This document shows, in pieces, positions 1 through 10,044 of a stretch of DNA of 64,000 nt. The first letter of the stretch is position 1. Each line of letters starts with the position of its first letter. Made by a program: the position numbers and the translations under genes. The notes beneath the pieces were generated by a model. The model saw only the letters and a list, made by a program, of their open reading frames with translations. It was not told the origin of the DNA and did not search any database. This DNA comes from Kocuria salsicia. GTDB lineage: Bacteria; Actinomycetota; Actinomycetes; Actinomycetales; Micrococcaceae. The stretch spans positions 248,001 to 312,000 of the forward strand of contig NZ_VELE01000001.1 of assembly GCF_007681555.1 (NCBI RefSeq), read 5' to 3'.

Positions 1-424
1 CGTCCACGGGCACCCCGTACTCGTGCACCGCGGCAAGAGCGCGCAGCCCCGCGAGCCGCAGGGCGGCGTTGATGCCCACTGCGTCGATCTCGCTGGGCTC
101 TGCGTGCCCCACGCCACGGGCTGCGGCCCACGAGGGGATGGCCGGTGCGACAGCGGCGCGCCGGGCGGCGCTGAGCGCCTTGGAGTCGCGCACGCCCTCC
201 CAGGGAGCCCCCGCGGACGGCGCCGTCGACAGCCCACCGGACGGTGCGACGTCGCCCTCCGGGCCCAGCCAGCGGGCAGCGTCCACGACCACGACGCCCA
301 CGCTCGCGGGCCCCGCCAGGGCGCCGCGCCCCACCTCGTCCATGCCCGCCACGTAGCGGGCACCCGCGAGTGCAAGTTGGCGCTCGACGTCGAGGGTCGG
401 AGCCGCCGCCTTCGCGGGACTCAC
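1..424 (-). CDS. rnhB: Ribonuclease HII, 3' end outside window
   Basis: RNase HII cuts the RNA strand of RNA-DNA hybrids and removes single ribonucleotides from DNA. The visible N-terminal 141 residues contain the family signature near residue 28, [16 protein letters not shown], which holds the first catalytic Asp-Glu pair, followed by the conserved RDSKALS stretch. A GTG start overlaps the stop codon of the upstream signal peptidase gene (GTGA), so translation is probably coupled. The lepB-rnhB order is common in actinobacteria. The gene runs off the left edge, so the C-terminal active-site residues cannot be seen. Confidence 0.93.
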   Translation of the reverse strand, partial: MSPAKAAAPTLDVERQLALAGARYVAGMDEVGRGALAGPASVGVVVVDAARWLGPEGDVAPSGGLSTAPSAGAPWEGVRDSKALSAARRAAVAPAIPSWAAARGVGHAEPSEIDAVGINAALRLAGLRALAAVHEYGVPVD

Positions 425-1245
425 TTGTCGGCCGCGGGAATGTCCTGGAACGACCCCTCGGGGTTGTGCAGGAACTGGAAGCGGTCCAGCGGCCACGCGA
501 TCACGAACGCGGTGCCCACCACGTCCTCGCGCTTGATGAACTCGGTCCCGGTCTCGATGTGGTACCGGGAGTCCGCGGAGGCGTTGCGGTGGTCGCCCAG
601 CACGAAGAACTCGCCGTCCGGAACCGTGACGTCGAAGGGGATCTCGGAGGGTTGCACCCCCGGGTAGAGGTAGGGCTCGTCGAGGGCCTTGCCGTTGACG
701 GTGATCTTCCCCGAGGCGTCGCAGCACGTCACGTGGTCACCGCCCACACCGATCACACGCTTCACGAGGGCCTGCTGGCTGCTGTCGGGCAGCAGCCCCA
801 CGAACTCCAGGGCACCACGCACGGGGTTCGTCCCCGTCCTGGCACTGGCCGGGAGCCAGCCCTGCGTGTCGTCGAAGACCACGACGTCCCCGCGCTCGAT
901 CTCCCCCATCCGCGCGTCCAGCACGTTGACGAAGATCCGGTCGTCCAGCTCGAGCGTCTGCTCCATGGACCCGGAGGGGATGAAGAAGCCGCGGATCAGG
1001 AACGTCTTGGCCACGAACGCGATCACGAGCGCCAGCACCACCACGATCAGGATCTCGCGCACCGCGCCCCACCCGGTGGTCGGCTTCTCGGAGCCACGAC
1101 GACGACGCCGTGCCCTGCCGCCGCGCGCCCCGCCCGAGGCCGCGGCGTCGGCGGAGGACTCGGCCGCCCCAGCGGGGGTCTGCCCCCCGAGGTCCTCGCG
1201 GGGACGGGAGGTGCCCGGAACGTCCGGTTCTTGCTGCTCAGCCAC
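421..1245 (-). CDS. lepB: Signal peptidase I (first of two paralogues)
   Basis: Type I signal peptidase of 274 residues that removes signal peptides from Sec- and Tat-exported proteins at the outer face of the membrane. An Ala-rich N-terminal tail ends in a run of arginines (about 45-50), followed by one membrane anchor (about 64-84). The catalytic Ser lies in [10 protein letters not shown] (Ser93) and the general-base Lys in [10 protein letters not shown] (Lys162); the conserved [11 protein letters not shown] box is near the C-terminus. A GTG start is preceded by an AAGGAAC ribosome-binding site. It lies 132 bp after a second lepB and overlaps rnhB by four bases. Confidence 0.95.
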   Translation of the reverse strand: MAEQQEPDVPGTSRPREDLGGQTPAGAAESSADAAASGGARGGRARRRRRGSEKPTTGWGAVREILIVVVLALVIAFVAKTFLIRGFFIPSGSMEQTLELDDRIFVNVLDARMGEIERGDVVVFDDTQGWLPASARTGTNPVRGALEFVGLLPDSSQQALVKRVIGVGGDHVTCCDASGKITVNGKALDEPYLYPGVQPSEIPFDVTVPDGEFFVLGDHRNASADSRYHIETGTEFIKREDVVGTAFVIAWPLDRFQFLHNPEGSFQDIPAADK

Positions 1246-1377
1246 TGCGCGTTCCTTCTCTGTGGTCGGACCTGCTGCTGCGGGCCACGGTAGCGGCCCG
1301 CCCTGGTGCCCGGAGGCAATCCTGAACGCGAGCCACGCCCGCGGGCCCCGCGGCGTCGTCGCCGTCGGCCGGGTTCC

Positions 1378-2067
1378 TCACCCGTTCAGGGAACGGGCGC
1401 GGTCCAGGGGCCACACCACGCGTTCGGCGGTGCCCACGATCCGCTCCGTGCGGATCAGGCCCCCGCCCGGGGCTCCCAGCAGGGAGCGCGAGTCCACGGA
1501 CACGCGGCGGTGGTCGCCCATGAGCCAGACCCGCCCCTCGGGAACCTGCACGCTGAAGGTGATATCGGAGGGTGCGTCCCCAGGATAGATGTAGTCCTCG
1601 TGCTGCTCCTGGCCGTTGACCGTGAGCAGCCCGTTCGCGCTGCAGCACGCCACGGTGTCGCCCGCTGTGGCCAAGACCCGCTTGACGTAGGCGGTGTCCG
1701 AGCCGGTGAGGCCGAGCCAACGCCCGGTGGTGTGGGCCGCCTGGACGTACCACGGGTCCGAGGAGTGGAGGGGCTCCAGCGAGCCTCGACCGTCGAAGAC
1801 CACCAGGTCCCCGCGCTGCACGGAGTCCCCCGAGACGAGCTTGTCCACGAGCACCCGGTCCCCGCCCTCCAGCGTGGGCTCCATGGACCCGGAACCCACC
1901 CAGTAGACGTCCACGACGAAGCCCCGCAGCACGGCGGTCAGCACGAGGGCCGTGAGCAGGGCGACGGCCACCACGCGCAGCCACCAGCGACGCGTGGAAA
2001 CAGGCCTGTTCACGGCGGAGGACCCGGCAGCTGCCGGGCCCTCCGCGTGTTCCGTGTGCTGTGGCAC
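1378..2067 (-). CDS. lepB: Signal peptidase I (second paralogue)
   Basis: A second type I signal peptidase (229 residues), encoded immediately upstream of the first. Membrane anchor about residues 30-48, catalytic Ser61 in VGSGSMEPTLEGGD, catalytic Lys129 in YVKRVLATAGD, and box E as MGDHRRVSVDSR. All family catalytic residues are present, so both copies should be active. It lacks the long Ala/Arg-rich N-terminal tail of its neighbour. The GTG start lies 11 bases after rplS, so it is probably transcribed with the ribosomal protein gene. Division of substrates between the two peptidases is not visible from sequence. Confidence 0.94.
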   Translation of the reverse strand: MPQHTEHAEGPAAAGSSAVNRPVSTRRWWLRVVAVALLTALVLTAVLRGFVVDVYWVGSGSMEPTLEGGDRVLVDKLVSGDSVQRGDLVVFDGRGSLEPLHSSDPWYVQAAHTTGRWLGLTGSDTAYVKRVLATAGDTVACCSANGLLTVNGQEQHEDYIYPGDAPSDITFSVQVPEGRVWLMGDHRRVSVDSRSLLGAPGGGLIRTERIVGTAERVVWPLDRARSLNG

Positions 2068-2078
2068 CCGGTTGAGTC

Positions 2079-2432
2079 CTACTTGCTCGGCTCGCGCTTC
2101 TCGCGGATGCGAGCAGCCTTGCCGTGACGGTCGCGCATGTAGTACAGCTTCGCGCGGCGGACGTCGCCGCGGCTCACGAGCTCGATCTTGTCGATGATCG
2201 GGGAGTGCACCGGGAAGGTGCGCTCCACGCCCACGCCGAAGCTGACCTTGCGGACCGTGAAGGTCTCGCGCACGCCCGAGCCCTGGCGGCCCAGGACGAA
2301 GCCCTTGAACACCTGGACACGGGAGCGGTTGCCCTCCACGATGTTCACGTGAACGTTCAGGGTGTCGCCCGGACGGAAGTCGGGGACGTCGTCGCGCAGC
2401 GACTTGGCATCAAGCTGGTCAAGAATGTTCAT
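2079..2432 (-). CDS. rplS: 50S ribosomal protein L19
   Basis: Ribosomal protein L19 (117 residues), located at the 30S-50S interface. The sequence begins [15 protein letters not shown] and contains the conserved [11 protein letters not shown] and [13 protein letters not shown] motifs and the basic C-terminus [14 protein letters not shown]. The ATG at 2432 is chosen because L19 proteins begin there and an AGGAG ribosome-binding site sits just upstream; a longer in-frame reading to 2600 is not L19-like. It follows trmD in the classic order but has a 177-bp upstream region with its own candidate promoter, so it may be expressed more strongly than rimM-trmD. Confidence 0.97.
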   Translation of the reverse strand: MNILDQLDAKSLRDDVPDFRPGDTLNVHVNIVEGNRSRVQVFKGFVLGRQGSGVRETFTVRKVSFGVGVERTFPVHSPIIDKIELVSRGDVRRAKLYYMRDRHGKAARIREKREPSK

Positions 2433-2608
2433 GACATGACTCCTCGTGATCGCCGCAGGTCTCCCACGTGTGGTCTGCGCTCTGCCCCCGAGGGGTGGTC
2501 GCGCTGCTGAGATCCGGACCGGATCATGGAATGCCCGGTCCGCGCGATGCGTCGTTGGTCGCTCTCCCCCCTGCGGCAGGGGCGTGCCCGACGCACACAC
2601 AGCGTGCC

Positions 2609-2617
2609 ATTATGCCA
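2609..2617 (-). promoter_or_regulatory. Candidate extended -10 promoter of rplS
   Basis: On the minus strand TGG-CATAAT forms an extended -10 element that overlaps the trmD stop codon. No convincing -35 box is seen. It would start a transcript with a leader of about 170 bases before rplS. The same TGGCAYAATG string occurs upstream of rpsP and of the first GTPase gene. Confidence 0.45.
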
Positions 2618-3449
2618 CATCGGGGCCGCTGCAGGGCGCCTCGTGGGTCACCTCACGGCGCCAGCCCAGACCCTCGCCCCCGGTCTCCGGGTGGAAGCCG
2701 TGCTCGGCGAGCACCGCGAGGTCCGCGCGGTCCAGCGTGGCCGGGTCCAGCGCGAGCACCATGTCGGGACGACGCCGCGCGGTCCGGGCCAGTTGCTGGT
2801 CCCGGCGCCACCGCGCGATCCGGCCGTGGTGCCCGGACAGCAGCGTCTCGGGAACCTCCCGCTCCCGCCACGTGGCAGGCTTCGTGTAGACGGGGTACTC
2901 CAGCAGCCCGCCGGTGTGGGACTCCTCCGCGAGGGACTCGGGGTTGCCGATCACACCGGGGATCAGGCGTGTCACGGCCTCGGTCATGGCGAGCACCGCG
3001 ACCTCGCCCCCGTTGAGCACGTAGTCGCCCAGGCTCAGAGGACGCACCCGCACCTCGCCGCTGGCCCAGTCCAGGAACCGCTCGTCGATGCCCTCGTAGC
3101 GACCGCATGCGAACACCAGGTGCTTCTCCGCGGCGAGCTCGTAGGCGATCTCCTGGGTGAAGACCTCGCCCGCCGGCGAGGGGACCACGAGCACGGGGCG
3201 CGACGCCGCGGCGTCGTCCTGCGCGCCCAGCACGGACTCGAGGGCCTGCGCCCACGGCTCCGGCTTCATGACCATGCCCGCTCCCCCGCCGTAGGGGGTG
3301 TCGTCCACGGTGCGGTGCCTGTCGGTCGCGAACGCCCGCGGGTCCGTGACGGTCAGCTGAAGCAGCCCGTCCGTCACGGCCTTGCCGATCAGCGAGAGCC
3401 GCAGCGGTTCGAAGTACTCAGGGAAGATGCTCAGGACGTCGATGCGCAC
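2610..3449 (-). CDS. trmD: tRNA (guanine-N1-)-methyltransferase TrmD
   Basis: SPOUT-class methyltransferase (279 residues) that makes m1G37 next to the anticodon and so prevents +1 frameshifting. It begins [13 protein letters not shown] and carries the knot-fold AdoMet-binding motifs [16 protein letters not shown] and [11 protein letters not shown]; the Asp of the [10 protein letters not shown] stretch is also conserved. Length is slightly above the usual 240-260 because of the C-terminal tail. A GTG start lies three bases after rimM, as expected for a rimM-trmD transcript. The stop codon overlaps the candidate rplS promoter. Confidence 0.97.
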   Translation of the reverse strand: MRIDVLSIFPEYFEPLRLSLIGKAVTDGLLQLTVTDPRAFATDRHRTVDDTPYGGGAGMVMKPEPWAQALESVLGAQDDAAASRPVLVVPSPAGEVFTQEIAYELAAEKHLVFACGRYEGIDERFLDWASGEVRVRPLSLGDYVLNGGEVAVLAMTEAVTRLIPGVIGNPESLAEESHTGGLLEYPVYTKPATWREREVPETLLSGHHGRIARWRRDQQLARTARRRPDMVLALDPATLDRADLAVLAEHGFHPETGGEGLGWRREVTHEAPCSGPDVA

Positions 3450-3452
3450 GCT

Positions 3453-4016
3453 CTACTCCGACTCCCCCAGCTCGAGCAGACCCGGGGGCGGGGTCACGAG
3501 GACCACCCCGCGATCCAGGTCCACCTCGGGGACGATCTCCTCCACGAAGGGGATCAGCACGGGCTGACCGCCCCCCGCGCGGCTCACCTCGAGCAGGTCC
3601 TGGACCGTGCCCTGGATCAGCGCCTTCACCGTGCCGATGGTGGCATCCCCCCGGGTGGTGTCCACCACGGTGAGGCCCAGCAGGTCGTCCTGGTGCCACT
3701 CGTCGTCGTCGAGATCGAGGTCCGCGACCTCCGCGAAGAGCTCGAGCCCCCGTGCGGCCTCCGCGGCGTTGCGGTCCGAGATCTCCTCGAACTTCGCCAC
3801 GAGCACGCTCTTGTTCCAGCGCGAACCCGCCACTGTCACCTCGTCCAAGCGCAGCGGCTCCCGGGGCTCCTGCACGCCGCGGGGACGTCTCCCCGCCGCA
3901 ACGCGCAGCACCGACCCCGGGGTGAAGCGCGACTGCGGGTCGTCGGTGAACAGCTCCACCGTGACCTCGCCGCGCACTCCGTGCGGCTTGCCGATCCGGG
4001 CCACCCGAACGCTCAT
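3453..4016 (-). CDS. rimM: 16S rRNA processing protein RimM
   Basis: RimM (187 residues) helps assemble the 30S head domain and binds ribosomal protein S19. The sequence shows the N-terminal RimM barrel starting VRVARIGKPHGVRGEVTVELFTDDP and the PRC-barrel around WHQDDLLGLTVVD, ending in IPFVEEIVPEVDLDRGVVLVTPPPGLLEL. The ATG at 4016 is chosen because it matches the family N-terminus and is preceded by GAGGAGT; the longer open frame upstream is low-complexity Arg/Pro/Gly. It is separated from khpA by a strong hairpin, so rimM-trmD may be transcribed separately from rpsP-khpA. Confidence 0.95.
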   Translation of the reverse strand: MSVRVARIGKPHGVRGEVTVELFTDDPQSRFTPGSVLRVAAGRRPRGVQEPREPLRLDEVTVAGSRWNKSVLVAKFEEISDRNAAEAARGLELFAEVADLDLDDDEWHQDDLLGLTVVDTTRGDATIGTVKALIQGTVQDLLEVSRAGGGQPVLIPFVEEIVPEVDLDRGVVLVTPPPGLLELGESE

Positions 4017-4149
4017 TGCAACTCCTCGTGGGATCTCGTGGTCTCTCGTGCTCGTTCGCGCCGCCCGGGGCACCTCTCCGCCCGGCGGCCGCCTCCCGGG
4101 GCGTCGCCGCCCGGGTCTCATCGCCCCCGCGGCTGTGCCACGGGACGAA

Positions 4150-4190
4150 CACGGCCCCCGTTCCTCACCGAAGGAGGAACGGGGGCCGTG
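4150..4190 (-). terminator. Strong hairpin after khpA
   Basis: A perfect 17-bp stem (4150-4166 with 4174-4190) and a 7-base loop, directly downstream of khpA on the minus strand. No clear U-run follows, so it may terminate weakly, act as an attenuator before rimM, or stabilise the rpsP-khpA mRNA. Confidence 0.7.
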
Positions 4191-4208
4191 AACCAGTGCT
4201 GTGTCCGC

Positions 4209-4457
4209 TCAGCGACGACGGTCGGTGTCGACCACGTCCACGCGAACGCTCTCGCCGGAAGCCAGTGCCGAGACGACGGTGCGCAGGGCCTTGGCCGTGC
4301 GTCCCGAGCGCCCGATCACGCGCCCGAGGTCGTCGGGGTGCACCCGGACCTCGAGCGTCTCACCGCGGCGGCCCTCACGGGCACGCACGGTGACGTCCTC
4401 GGGGGCGTCCACGATGCCGCGGACCAGGTGCTCGAGGGCTTCGGCGAGCATGCTCAC
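4209..4457 (-). CDS. khpA: KH-domain RNA-binding protein KhpA
   Basis: Small (82-residue) single KH-domain protein of the UPF0109/KhpA family. The RNA-binding GxxG loop is visible in [17 protein letters not shown]. In Gram-positives KhpA partners KhpB/Jag in post-transcriptional control of cell division and wall synthesis. A GTG at 4457 overlaps the rpsP stop (GTGA); the ATG at 4451 is an alternative giving a protein two residues shorter. The position between rpsP and rimM is conserved in actinobacteria and firmicutes. Confidence 0.93.
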   Translation of the reverse strand: MSMLAEALEHLVRGIVDAPEDVTVRAREGRRGETLEVRVHPDDLGRVIGRSGRTAKALRTVVSALASGESVRVDVVDTDRRR

Positions 4458-4882
4458 TCGGCCTTCTCGGCGTCGTCCTCTGCGGTGGCGGTCTCCTCGG
4501 CGGGAGCCTCCTCGGCCTTATCAGCCTTGGGCGTGATGGCCTCGGGGATGATCACGGAGCCGTTGTCCGGGGCCACGAACTCCTTCTTGGCCTCGGGCTG
4601 CTTCAGGGTGCCCTCGGCGCCCGGCTCACCCTTGAACTTCTGCCAGTCGCCGGTGATCTTCATGAGAGCCAGCACGGCCTCGGAGGGCTGCGCGCCCACA
4701 CCGAGCCAGTACTGCACGCGATCGGACACCAGGTTGATGTACGAAGGGTTCTCAGTGGGCTGGTACACACCGACCTCTTCGATCACACGACCGTCGCGCT
4801 TCTTGCGAGAGTCGACGACCACCACGCGGTAGCGGGGATCGCGGATCTTGCCCATACGCTTGAGACGAATCTTGACTGCCAC
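4454..4882 (-). CDS. rpsP: 30S ribosomal protein S16
   Basis: Ribosomal protein S16 (142 residues). The core is typical ([25 protein letters not shown]), followed by an acidic, Ala/Glu-rich C-terminal extension of about 50 residues as seen in many actinobacteria. The GTG start at 4882 is chosen from the family N-terminus and an AGGAGT ribosome-binding site; an in-frame upstream start would add 15 unrelated residues. First gene of the rpsP-khpA(-rimM-trmD) string. Confidence 0.96.
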   Translation of the reverse strand: MAVKIRLKRMGKIRDPRYRVVVVDSRKKRDGRVIEEVGVYQPTENPSYINLVSDRVQYWLGVGAQPSEAVLALMKITGDWQKFKGEPGAEGTLKQPEAKKEFVAPDNGSVIIPEAITPKADKAEEAPAEETATAEDDAEKAE

Positions 4883-5014
4883 TTGTGTGGTTACTCCTGT
4901 TTCGAATGGATCGGACACCGCACGCACCGGCCCGTGGGGCGGGTGGTCCGTGGGTTTCCTGTGGACACGAGATCACGCGCGGTGAGAGGGTCCGCACGGT
5001 TCGAGTACCCGACC

Positions 5015-5033
5015 ATTGTGCCACAGGTGTCAA
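5015..5033 (-). promoter_or_regulatory. Candidate rpsP promoter region
   Basis: The minus strand shows TGG-CACAAT (extended -10 form, 5015-5023) and a perfect TTGACA at 5028-5033. These two are too close to serve each other, so either the extended -10 alone is used, or TTGACA works with a weak downstream GGTACT 18 bp away. Confidence 0.4.
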
Positions 5034-5053
5034 AATCACCCGGCACCCGTGGG

Positions 5054-5082
5054 CGTCGTGCCCTCGTTCTTCGGGTACGACG
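5054..5082 (-). terminator. Hairpin after the 5.1-kb hypothetical gene
   Basis: A 10-bp stem (5054-5063 with 5073-5082, one wobble pair), located a few bases downstream of the stop codon at 5088 on the minus strand. It likely ends the ffh-NUDIX-hypothetical transcript. Confidence 0.6.
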
Positions 5083-5087
5083 GCGCC

Positions 5088-5936
5088 TCAGCGGCGTTTG
5101 CGCGCCCGTACCGCCGCCCACAGTGCCGTCTGCACCGCGGCGTCCGAGAGCATCAGGGCCGACGCCGAGCCGAGCAGCTTCGCGCCGCGCCCGCCACGCG
5201 AGGCCAGCCCGGCCAGACCCGCGCCCAGGGCGACCTCCGCCCCGCCGACAGCGAGCAGCAGCGCGGGGCGGCGCACGTAGGCCCGCTGGATGCGCGCCAG
5301 CACGTCGTTGCCGCTGGGCTCCACGCTCGCGGCGTCGAGCAGGGACAGCCCTGTCGTCCGCGGTTCGTACTCGCCGACTCCCTCGAACTCGTGGAGCTCC
5401 CGCTGCTGCTCGACGATCTTCGCCGCCATCACGGGCAGACCGAGCAGCTGCAGCACGGACTCCAGCAGCAGAGCCGAGCTCGGGGTGCGGGCGTAGTTCT
5501 CGAGCCGCGCGGTGGCTGCCGGGTCCAGGTCGCGCAGGGACGCGACCGTCTCCACGACCGCGGCAGACTCCACGTCTGACGGGGTCTCGGCCTGCTCCCC
5601 GGGACCCCACCGAAGGGTGGTGGCCTCGGCGAGCTCCGCCAGCTGCTCGCGCCAGTCCGCGTGCGAGTCCAGTGCCGTCACGGGCGGGCACACGCGCAGG
5701 GTGCGGCTCTCGCCGTCTGAGGTGAGCACCACCGAGACGCTGCCCGGGTCACCCGCAGCTGCGAGTGCCAGGGGATCCACGCCCGGAGTGACGAGCACCG
5801 CCGACCAGCTGTCCTGGGTGACGGCGGTGAACGGGCTGCCCAGGGCCCCGGCGAGGAATGGCAGCTGGGGTGCGTCCGCGTGCAGCAGCGCCACAGTGCG
5901 CGTCTGCCGGGCCGTGGTGTGCGCGGTCTCGCTCAT
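5088..5936 (-). CDS. Hypothetical protein with C-terminal membrane segments
   Basis: I do not recognise a family. The 282-residue product has a soluble N-terminal part (about 1-210) with no evident catalytic motif. A C-terminal region contains two hydrophobic stretches, LLLAVGGAEVALGAGLAGLA and LLGSASALMLSDAAVQTALW, and the protein ends in a basic ARKRR tail. This resembles a small membrane-anchored protein with its bulk in the cytoplasm. The ATG at 5936 overlaps the NUDIX stop codon (ATGA), which indicates translational coupling and co-expression with the NUDIX hydrolase and perhaps ffh. Confidence 0.75.
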   Translation of the reverse strand: MSETAHTTARQTRTVALLHADAPQLPFLAGALGSPFTAVTQDSWSAVLVTPGVDPLALAAAGDPGSVSVVLTSDGESRTLRVCPPVTALDSHADWREQLAELAEATTLRWGPGEQAETPSDVESAAVVETVASLRDLDPAATARLENYARTPSSALLLESVLQLLGLPVMAAKIVEQQRELHEFEGVGEYEPRTTGLSLLDAASVEPSGNDVLARIQRAYVRRPALLLAVGGAEVALGAGLAGLASRGGRGAKLLGSASALMLSDAAVQTALWAAVRARKRR

Positions 5937-6424
5937 GCCCCGCCACCGTTCACCACGCGCTCCACCACGCCCCCGGTCTCGAGAACTCCGAGTGCGTCGC
6001 GCAGGTGCTCCGCGAGGCTCGCCGGGAGCACGGTCTCCAGGTCCTCCGGCGCGACCCACCGATGGGACAACAGCTCCTCCTCCTGCACCGTGATGGGCGT
6101 GTCAGAGGCGATCTCGCCGCCGTCGTAGAGGAAGGAGACGGAGTCGCCCCACATGCCCATGGCCACGCCGTGACTCACGGCCAGCAGCCGCCCCTCGGGA
6201 AGGTGCAGGCCAACCTCCTCCACCACTTCGCGGAAGCACCCGGTGCGGGGGTCCTCCCCCTCCTCCACGGTGCCGCCGGGCAGGGTCCAGCCGTCCTTGT
6301 AGTTGGGTTCCACCGTCAGGACGCGACCGCTCTCGTCACGGATCAGCGCGGCAGACGCGAGTCGCCGGGTGGGCAGCGTGGCGATGAACGCCCGCAGCTC
6401 GTCGTCGGGAAGGTACGAACCCAT
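5933..6424 (-). CDS. NUDIX hydrolase
   Basis: A 163-residue NUDIX-family pyrophosphohydrolase. The NUDIX box is complete: GGTVEEGEDPRTGCFREVVEEVGL, matching GX5EX7REUXEEXGU, which binds the catalytic Mg2+. The N-terminus SYLPDDELRAFIATLP precedes the beta-alpha-beta core. Such enzymes hydrolyse nucleoside diphosphates linked to another moiety; the substrate cannot be read from the sequence. The ATG lies 13 bases after ffh and its stop overlaps the start of the hypothetical membrane protein, so the three genes probably form one operon. Confidence 0.9.
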   Translation of the reverse strand: MGSYLPDDELRAFIATLPTRRLASAALIRDESGRVLTVEPNYKDGWTLPGGTVEEGEDPRTGCFREVVEEVGLHLPEGRLLAVSHGVAMGMWGDSVSFLYDGGEIASDTPITVQEEELLSHRWVAPEDLETVLPASLAEHLRDALGVLETGGVVERVVNGGGA

Positions 6425-6437
6425 GACCGCCTACTTT

Positions 6438-8006
6438 CTACTTTCCGAGGAACTTCTCGAAGCCCTTGGGCAGGTTGAGGGACTCGGCGTCCAGTTCCTG
6501 CCCCTGCGCTCCAAAGGAGCTGCCGCTGGCCGCGGGCTTCCGGCCCGAGGCCAGCGCCGCGTTCTCCTGCGCACGCTTGGCCGGGTTCCCCGACTTGGAC
6601 CCCTTCTTCTTGGTCTTGCCGCCCTTCTTGGCCGCGCCGCCGCGACCCATCCCGGGGATGCCGCCGGGCATACCGGGGACGCCCTGGCCCGAGGCGAGAC
6701 GCTTCATCATCTTCTGGGCCTGGGCGAAGCGCTCCATGAGCTGGTTCACCTCGGAGACCGTGACACCGGAGCCGCGGGCGATGCGCGCCCTGCGGGAACC
6801 GTTGATGATCTTGGGGGCCACGCGCTCGTGCGGGGTCATGGAGCGCACGATCGCCTCCACCCGGTCGATCTCGCGCTCGTCGAAGTTCTCGAGCTGCTCC
6901 CGCATGCCGGCGGCGCCGGGCATCATGGAGAGCATCTTCTTCATGGAGCCCATCTTGCGCAGCTGCTGCATCTGCGCGAGGAAGTCCTCGAAGGTGAAGT
7001 CCTCCTGGTCGGTGAACTTCTTGGCCATGCGCTCGGCCTCGGCCTTGTCCCACTGCCGCTCGGCCTGCTCGATCAGGGTCATGACGTCGCCCATGTCCAG
7101 GATGCGCGAGGCCATGCGGTCCGGGTGGAACTGCTCGAAGTCCCCCACGCCCTCGCCGGTGGACGCGAACATGATGGGCTTGCCGGTCACCGCACGGACG
7201 GACAGCGCGGCACCGCCGCGGGCGTCGCCGTCGAGCTTGGAGAGCACCACACCGGTGAAGTCCACGCCCTCGTCGAACGCCTTGGCGGTGTTCACCGCGT
7301 CCTGGCCGATCATGGCGTCGATGACGAACAGGACCTCGTCCGGATCCACGGCGTCGCGGATGTCGCGCGCCTGGTTCATCAGCGCCTGGTCGATGCCCAG
7401 GCGTCCGGCGGTGTCGACGATCACGACGTCGTAGAGCTTGGAGCGGGCGAAGTCGACGCCGTCGCGGGCCACCTTCACGGGATCCCCCGTGGGGTCGTCG
7501 AACTCCGAGGTGGCGCCGGGCTCCGGGGCGAAGACCGGCACCCCGGCGCGCTGGCCGACCACCTGCAGCTGGGTGACGGCGTTGGGCCGCTGCAGGTCGG
7601 AGGCCACGAGCACGGGCTTGTGGCCCTGGTCCGTGAGCCACTTGCCAAGCTTGCCGGCCAGGGTGGTTTTGCCCGCGCCCTGCAGGCCCGCGAGCATGAT
7701 CACCGTGGGCCCGGTCTTGGCGAGGTTGATCCGCCGGGTCTCGCCGCCGAGGACGTTCTGCAGCTCCTCGTTGACGATCTTCACGACCTGCTGGCCGGGG
7801 TTCAGCGCCTCCGAGACCTCCGCGCCGAGCGCGCGCTCCTTGACGATCGCTGTGAACTCCCGGACCACGGGCACAGCCACATCCGCTTCGAGGAGGGCCC
7901 GGCGGATCTCCCGGACGGTGGCATCGACATCGGCCTCCGAGAGCCGGCCCTTGCCGCGCAGGTTCTTGAAGGTCGCTGTGAGCCGGTCGGACAGTGAATT
8001 GAACAC
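6438..8006 (-). CDS. ffh: Signal recognition particle protein Ffh
   Basis: Ffh (SRP54), the GTPase that binds signal sequences on nascent membrane proteins and docks with FtsY. N domain first, then G domain with P-loop GLQGAGKTTLAGKLG and DTAGR motif, then the Met-rich M domain with GVPGMPGGIPGMGRGG and a Lys-rich tail. The usual N-terminus, FNSLSDRLTATFKNLRG, argues for the GTG at 8006 (522 residues). A TTG at 8033 would add nine residues; neither has a strong ribosome-binding site. A TAACCT -10 box at 8053-8058 (minus) would start transcription near 8046. Confidence 0.96.
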   Translation of the reverse strand: MFNSLSDRLTATFKNLRGKGRLSEADVDATVREIRRALLEADVAVPVVREFTAIVKERALGAEVSEALNPGQQVVKIVNEELQNVLGGETRRINLAKTGPTVIMLAGLQGAGKTTLAGKLGKWLTDQGHKPVLVASDLQRPNAVTQLQVVGQRAGVPVFAPEPGATSEFDDPTGDPVKVARDGVDFARSKLYDVVIVDTAGRLGIDQALMNQARDIRDAVDPDEVLFVIDAMIGQDAVNTAKAFDEGVDFTGVVLSKLDGDARGGAALSVRAVTGKPIMFASTGEGVGDFEQFHPDRMASRILDMGDVMTLIEQAERQWDKAEAERMAKKFTDQEDFTFEDFLAQMQQLRKMGSMKKMLSMMPGAAGMREQLENFDEREIDRVEAIVRSMTPHERVAPKIINGSRRARIARGSGVTVSEVNQLMERFAQAQKMMKRLASGQGVPGMPGGIPGMGRGGAAKKGGKTKKKGSKSGNPAKRAQENAALASGRKPAASGSSFGAQGQELDAESLNLPKGFEKFLGK

Positions 8007-8067
8007 GGGGTGGTCGCTGCTTTCGTCTGACAACGGATGAATTCAGTGTCCCAGGTTAGCAAGCGAA

Positions 8068-8093
8068 GCCCCGCCCGGTCGCCCGGACGGGGC
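8068..8093 (-). terminator. Hairpin after glnK
   Basis: A GC-rich stem (GCCCCG at 8068-8073 with CGGGGC at 8088-8093, further imperfect pairing inside) between the glnK stop and the ffh promoter. It probably ends the amtB-glnK transcript. Confidence 0.5.
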
Positions 8094-8119
8094 CTGTGCC
8101 GAAGACGTCGCGTGCGACC

Positions 8120-9774
<1,655 letters not shown>

Positions 9775-9867
9775 CCGGATCACCTCGTCCCTGTTTCGTG
9801 TCGGCACAGCCTTTGCGCCTCTTGCGCACAGTCAACGGGGCGGGTGTTACCGCGACGGCGCGGGTTC

Positions 9868-9883
9868 GTGACGCCGGTGTTTC
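9868..9883 (-). promoter_or_regulatory. Possible GlnR-type half box upstream of amtB
   Basis: GTGAC-N6-GTTTC on the plus strand (GAAAC-N6-GTCAC on the minus strand) lies about 95 bp upstream of amtB. It fits half of the actinobacterial GlnR pattern GTnAC-N6-GAAAC, but the second half is not evident, so this is only a candidate. Confidence 0.25.
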
Positions 9884-9985
9884 ACGTCACGTCCGCGTGT
9901 GACGATCGTGTTAACTCCTCAGGTGCCGGTGTTGATGCCGGTTCCAGTCCGGGGCAAGGGCCAGGGCGAGTGCCGGTGCCCCGAC

Positions 9986-10022
9986 GACGACGCCCGCTCC
10001 CACGAAGGGGGCGGGCGCCGTC
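9986..10022 (-). terminator. Terminator hairpin of ftsY
   Basis: A 16-bp stem (9986-10001 with 10007-10022, one mismatch and one wobble) with a 5-base loop, 22 bases downstream of the ftsY stop codon. Confidence 0.7.
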
Positions 10023-10044
10023 GGCATCGCGCGGGGGAGCAGGC

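Noticed and set aside
2433-2600. A structured L19 leader RNA in the long rplS upstream region
   Set aside because: The region is GC-rich and could fold, but I found no conserved pseudoknot or motif that I could match to a known ribosomal protein leader.
2526-4832. A plus-strand open frame of 768 codons across trmD, rimM and rpsP
   Set aside because: It lies opposite well-identified genes, has no recognisable domain, and is the kind of long antisense frame produced by very high GC content.
5028-5033. Perfect TTGACA upstream of rpsP as a -35 box for the CACAAT element
   Set aside because: Only four bases separate TTGACA from CACAAT, far from the required 16-18, so they cannot form one promoter; a weaker partner downstream is possible but unproven.
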